DNA from: Lewinellaceae bacterium
Lineage (GTDB): Bacteria; Bacteroidota; Bacteroidia; Chitinophagales; Saprospiraceae
Assembly (NCBI GenBank): GCA_020636025.1
Contig: JACJYQ010000003.1
Span: 186,001 to 250,000 of the forward strand
DNA length: 64,000 nt
Direction of reading: 5' to 3'
Shown here: piece after piece, positions 61,618-64,000 of the stretch
Layout: every line of letters starts with the position of its first letter
How positions within the stretch are numbered: the first letter of the stretch is position 1
Made by a program: the position numbers and the translations under genes
Notes under the pieces: generated by a model
Seen by the model: the letters and a program-made list of their open reading frames with translations, nothing else
The model's database searches: none
Told to the model about the DNA's origin: nothing

Positions 61618-64000
61618 ATGAACAGACACTCCCGGCGTAGATTCTACTTCTTTTGGCTAGCAGGACTTATGGTTCTATTCTTCAATGTCGCCTGGAGTCA
61701 GCAAAATCAGATCGATAGTCTGAAACAGGTGCTTCATGCAGTTCAGGATGAAGCGCAAAAAGCAGAGGTGATGATGGCGCTTTCGAGAGAGTATGTTGGA
61801 CTGGATTATGAGAAGGCTTTTGAGTTTGGCAAAAAAGCAGTAGCCTCGGCTGAAAAAACCGACTCCTTGAAACTTCAGTTTATATGCTACTACACGCTGG
61901 GCAGAGTATGCGCTGTCGGCGCCATGCATTTGGATACCGGCGTGATCTATACAGAAAAAGCTCTGACAACAGCCCACACAATTCAGGATACGCAGCAGAT
62001 TTTACTGGCTCACATGCTGGCGGCCGCCATTTATGATTATACCGACCAGTCGAAAAAAGCGGTGGATCATTACGAAACAGCGGTGCCCTTGGCCAGGGCT
62101 TTCAATGATCCCCAATACAGTTCCTCTATTTACAACAACCTTGGTTTGATGTATCACTATTCAGAGGATACACTTAATGCCCGTAAATACTACGGGGAAG
62201 CCATTGCCATTTTTAAGGAAACAGGCGATACTTTATCATGGGCCAGGGTAATGGCAAATTTGAGTAGTCTGGAAACTGATACGGATAAGGCCATCGATAT
62301 GAACCTGAAAGCCTTGAGTTTACTGGACCGGATTGCGCATAATCCGCAACTCAAGGAAATTTGTGCAGATAAGATCGGTAACCTGTATCTGCAAGGAAAG
62401 GGCGATGCAACAACGGCCCTTACATGGTTTCAAAAAGCGCTGGCTCTGGCACTAGAAGCAAAAGTGGAACCCTCCGTCGCAAGTGCACATTTTGGGATTG
62501 GTAAAGCTTTGTTACTTCAAAACAGGGTGGATAGTGCGATCTGGCATCTCAAATTTGCCCACAACTACTACAGCAAGGAAGGGTACCAGGCAGATAACCT
62601 GCAACGGGTGTCAAAAGACTATTCGGAAGCCCTGGCCAGAGCAGGTCGATTTGCAGAAGCTTATCCACTCTTGCTGGAAAGCTTCCAGATTAAGGACAGC
62701 ATTTATACAACCGAACTGGCAAGCGCCATCAGTGAGTTCAATGCCAAATATGAAAAGGAGCAAAATGAAGCAAAACTGGTGGAGGAAAAGTTGAAGACAT
62801 CAAAAGAGAAGAACCGAAAGAACGGAATCCTGATCGGTTCGCTGATATTGCTGACCCTGGCAGGCTTTGTATTTCAATATTTGTTTAACAGGCAACGACG
62901 CAGAAAAAAAGAAGCTGATCTGGCTTTGGAAAAGGAGCGTTTTGAACGAAACAAACTGGAAGAACTTGATACCCTAAAAACCCGCTTTTTTGCGAATATC
63001 AGTCATGAACTTCGCACTCCGCTCACGTTGGTTATGGCCCCGCTGGAAAAAGCCTTGTCGAACAAACCCATTCATCCAAAACTGGAAGAGGATCTGAAAC
63101 TGGCGCATTCTAACAGCGCTAAACTGCTCACACTGGTAAATGAAATTCTGGATCTGTCAAAGCTCGAATCTGGCAAGCTGGATCTGGATATGCAATCCAC
63201 GCCGCTTAAAAGCTTTTTGGAAAGAGTGGTTTATTCATTCCAGTCACTGTCAGAGTTCAGGGAAATAAAACTGGGATTTACTTACGAAGGATCAGAAAAC
63301 CTGGCCATTGAAACCGATCGCGACAAGCTGGAAAAGATCCTCAACAACCTGCTTTCCAATGCCATCAAGTTTACAGATGCAGGAGGAGATGTACACCTTA
63401 AGGCAAAGACTGAAACCGAAACGCTGGAAATTAAAGTCAGCGACACAGGCGCCGGAATTCCAGATGAAGAGCTTCCCAAAATTTTCAACCGATTTTATCA
63501 AACCGGTAACCATGGTGGTACCGGAATCGGATTGGCACTTTCCAAAGAACTTGCCCGTTTATTTAACGGACAACTACAGGTTGAAAGCAAAGAAGAGAAA
63601 GGGTCTGTTTTCACGCTGACAATTCCCCTGATCGTGTCAGATTCAAAGTCTGCAACCATTCTTGCCGAACCAGAAGATGTGTCTCAATCACCTTCACCTG
63701 TTTTTCAAACTCAATTGCATGCAGAATCCCGGCCGAGAATTCTCATCGTGGAAGATCAACCGGAAATGCAAAAATTTCTGCGAGAGTCGCTCTCAGATGA
63801 CTATGAATGTGAAGTGGCTAGGGAAGGCGGAGAAGCCTTGCAATTGCTGCAAACCAGGCATTTTGATCTGACCAGTTCCGATGTCATGATGCCGGGTATG
63901 GATGGTTTCAGCCTTCGCGAAAAAGTGAATCAAATCTCCAGCTTGCGGCAAATGCCCTTTATACTGCTTACCGCCAGAGCGCTGGATGAAGATAAACTCC
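61618..64000 (+). CDS. Hybrid two-component sensor kinase, TPR type (3' end outside the window)
   Basis: The open frame runs from ATG at 61618 to the window end: 794 residues without a stop. It has a signal peptide (about 1-28), a periplasmic TPR region (about 30-390), a membrane helix (about 402-424), and a coiled coil. HisKA carries the phospho-acceptor H463 in SHELRTP, and HATPase_c has its N box near 575-584 and DTGAGIP at 609-615. A receiver domain starts near 707 with Asp at D755 in SDVMMPGMDG. Such proteins usually end in an AraC-type DNA-binding domain, which would lie beyond 64000. It is divergent from the T9SS/fibre protein operon. Confidence 0.92.
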   Translation, partial: MNRHSRRRFYFFWLAGLMVLFFNVAWSQQNQIDSLKQVLHAVQDEAQKAEVMMALSREYVGLDYEKAFEFGKKAVASAEKTDSLKLQFICYYTLGRVCAVGAMHLDTGVIYTEKALTTAHTIQDTQQILLAHMLAAAIYDYTDQSKKAVDHYETAVPLARAFNDPQYSSSIYNNLGLMYHYSEDTLNARKYYGEAIAIFKETGDTLSWARVMANLSSLETDTDKAIDMNLKALSLLDRIAHNPQLKEICADKIGNLYLQGKGDATTALTWFQKALALALEAKVEPSVASAHFGIGKALLLQNRVDSAIWHLKFAHNYYSKEGYQADNLQRVSKDYSEALARAGRFAEAYPLLLESFQIKDSIYTTELASAISEFNAKYEKEQNEAKLVEEKLKTSKEKNRKNGILIGSLILLTLAGFVFQYLFNRQRRRKKEADLALEKERFERNKLEELDTLKTRFFANISHELRTPLTLVMAPLEKALSNKPIHPKLEEDLKLAHSNSAKLLTLVNEILDLSKLESGKLDLDMQSTPLKSFLERVVYSFQSLSEFREIKLGFTYEGSENLAIETDRDKLEKILNNLLSNAIKFTDAGGDVHLKAKTETETLEIKVSDTGAGIPDEELPKIFNRFYQTGNHGGTGIGLALSKELARLFNGQLQVESKEEKGSVFTLTIPLIVSDSKSATILAEPEDVSQSPSPVFQTQLHAESRPRILIVEDQPEMQKFLRESLSDDYECEVAREGGEALQLLQTRHFDLTSSDVMMPGMDGFSLREKVNQISSLRQMPFILLTARALDEDKL

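Noticed and set aside
1..64000. CRISPR array interpretation of the tandem word repeats
   Set aside because: Units are 7-10 bp with no unique spacers, arms are inverted to each other, and no cas genes are present.

Overview
The window looks like a chromosomal segment of a gliding or surface-associated member of the Bacteroidota, probably of the Saprospiria type. The reasons are several secreted proteins with type IX secretion (T9SS) sorting tails, a giant repeat protein with a gliding-motility C-terminal domain, DUF4834- and DUF4350-type genes, a MoxR ATPase, Bacteroidota-type promoter boxes (TAnnTTTG), and starts without Shine-Dalgarno sequences. I saw no tRNA, rRNA, CRISPR array, prophage or intact transposase. 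Taxonomy is inferred from gene content only.

Layout. 0.1-8 kb: SPOR-domain protein, M1-type and M43-type metallopeptidases, MoxR ATPase with a DUF4350 protein. 8-11 kb: uvrB and a DUF1801 protein. 11-18 kb: a minus-strand block with a sensor kinase/LytTR pair, followed by a predicted operon of a 39-residue membrane peptide, a bacterial GRAS-family methyltransferase and a HisC-like aminotransferase. A 20-bp direct repeat sits upstream of that operon. 18-24 kb: a 2042-residue protein with 18 repeats. 24-27 kb: a BlaI repressor and an M56 (BlaR1-like) protease whose C-terminus resembles the periplasmic end of GldM, with two BlaI operators. 27-39 kb: HD hydrolase, VPAEY-repeat protein, M23 peptidase, RluA-type synthase, DMT exporter, acyltransferase, homoserine kinase, and an MFS transporter whose stop codon overlaps the start of a pentameric ligand-gated-channel-like protein. 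39-50 kb: secreted proteins (esterase lipoprotein, arylsulfotransferase-like, serine hydrolase, BNR-type, YHYH, DPG-repeat) and a 3-methyladenine glycosylase. 51-61 kb: two tandem WG-repeat/TonB-C proteins, a GH9 cellulase, and a repeat adhesin with a small T9SS partner. 61.6 kb to the end: a hybrid histidine kinase cut by the window edge.

The most unusual feature is between the genes. About ten intergenic spaces carry long inverted repeats whose arms are built from tandem 7- to 10-bp 'words'. Each locus has its own vocabulary, but the design is constant: arms of about 17-45 bp, usually a 20-130 bp spacer, and often one arm touching or supplying the stop codon of a neighbouring gene. One of these elements occurs twice with a shared core, flanking the blaI-blaR1-like operon. 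Separate REP-like hairpin families (GCCCC-AAA-GGGGC type, CTTGGTC type and a 28-bp tandem CCTC-TCC-GAGG type) fill other gaps. The other strong candidates for new biology are the GRAS operon with its possible LytTR control, the M56-GldM fusion, and the MFS/ligand-gated-channel pair.
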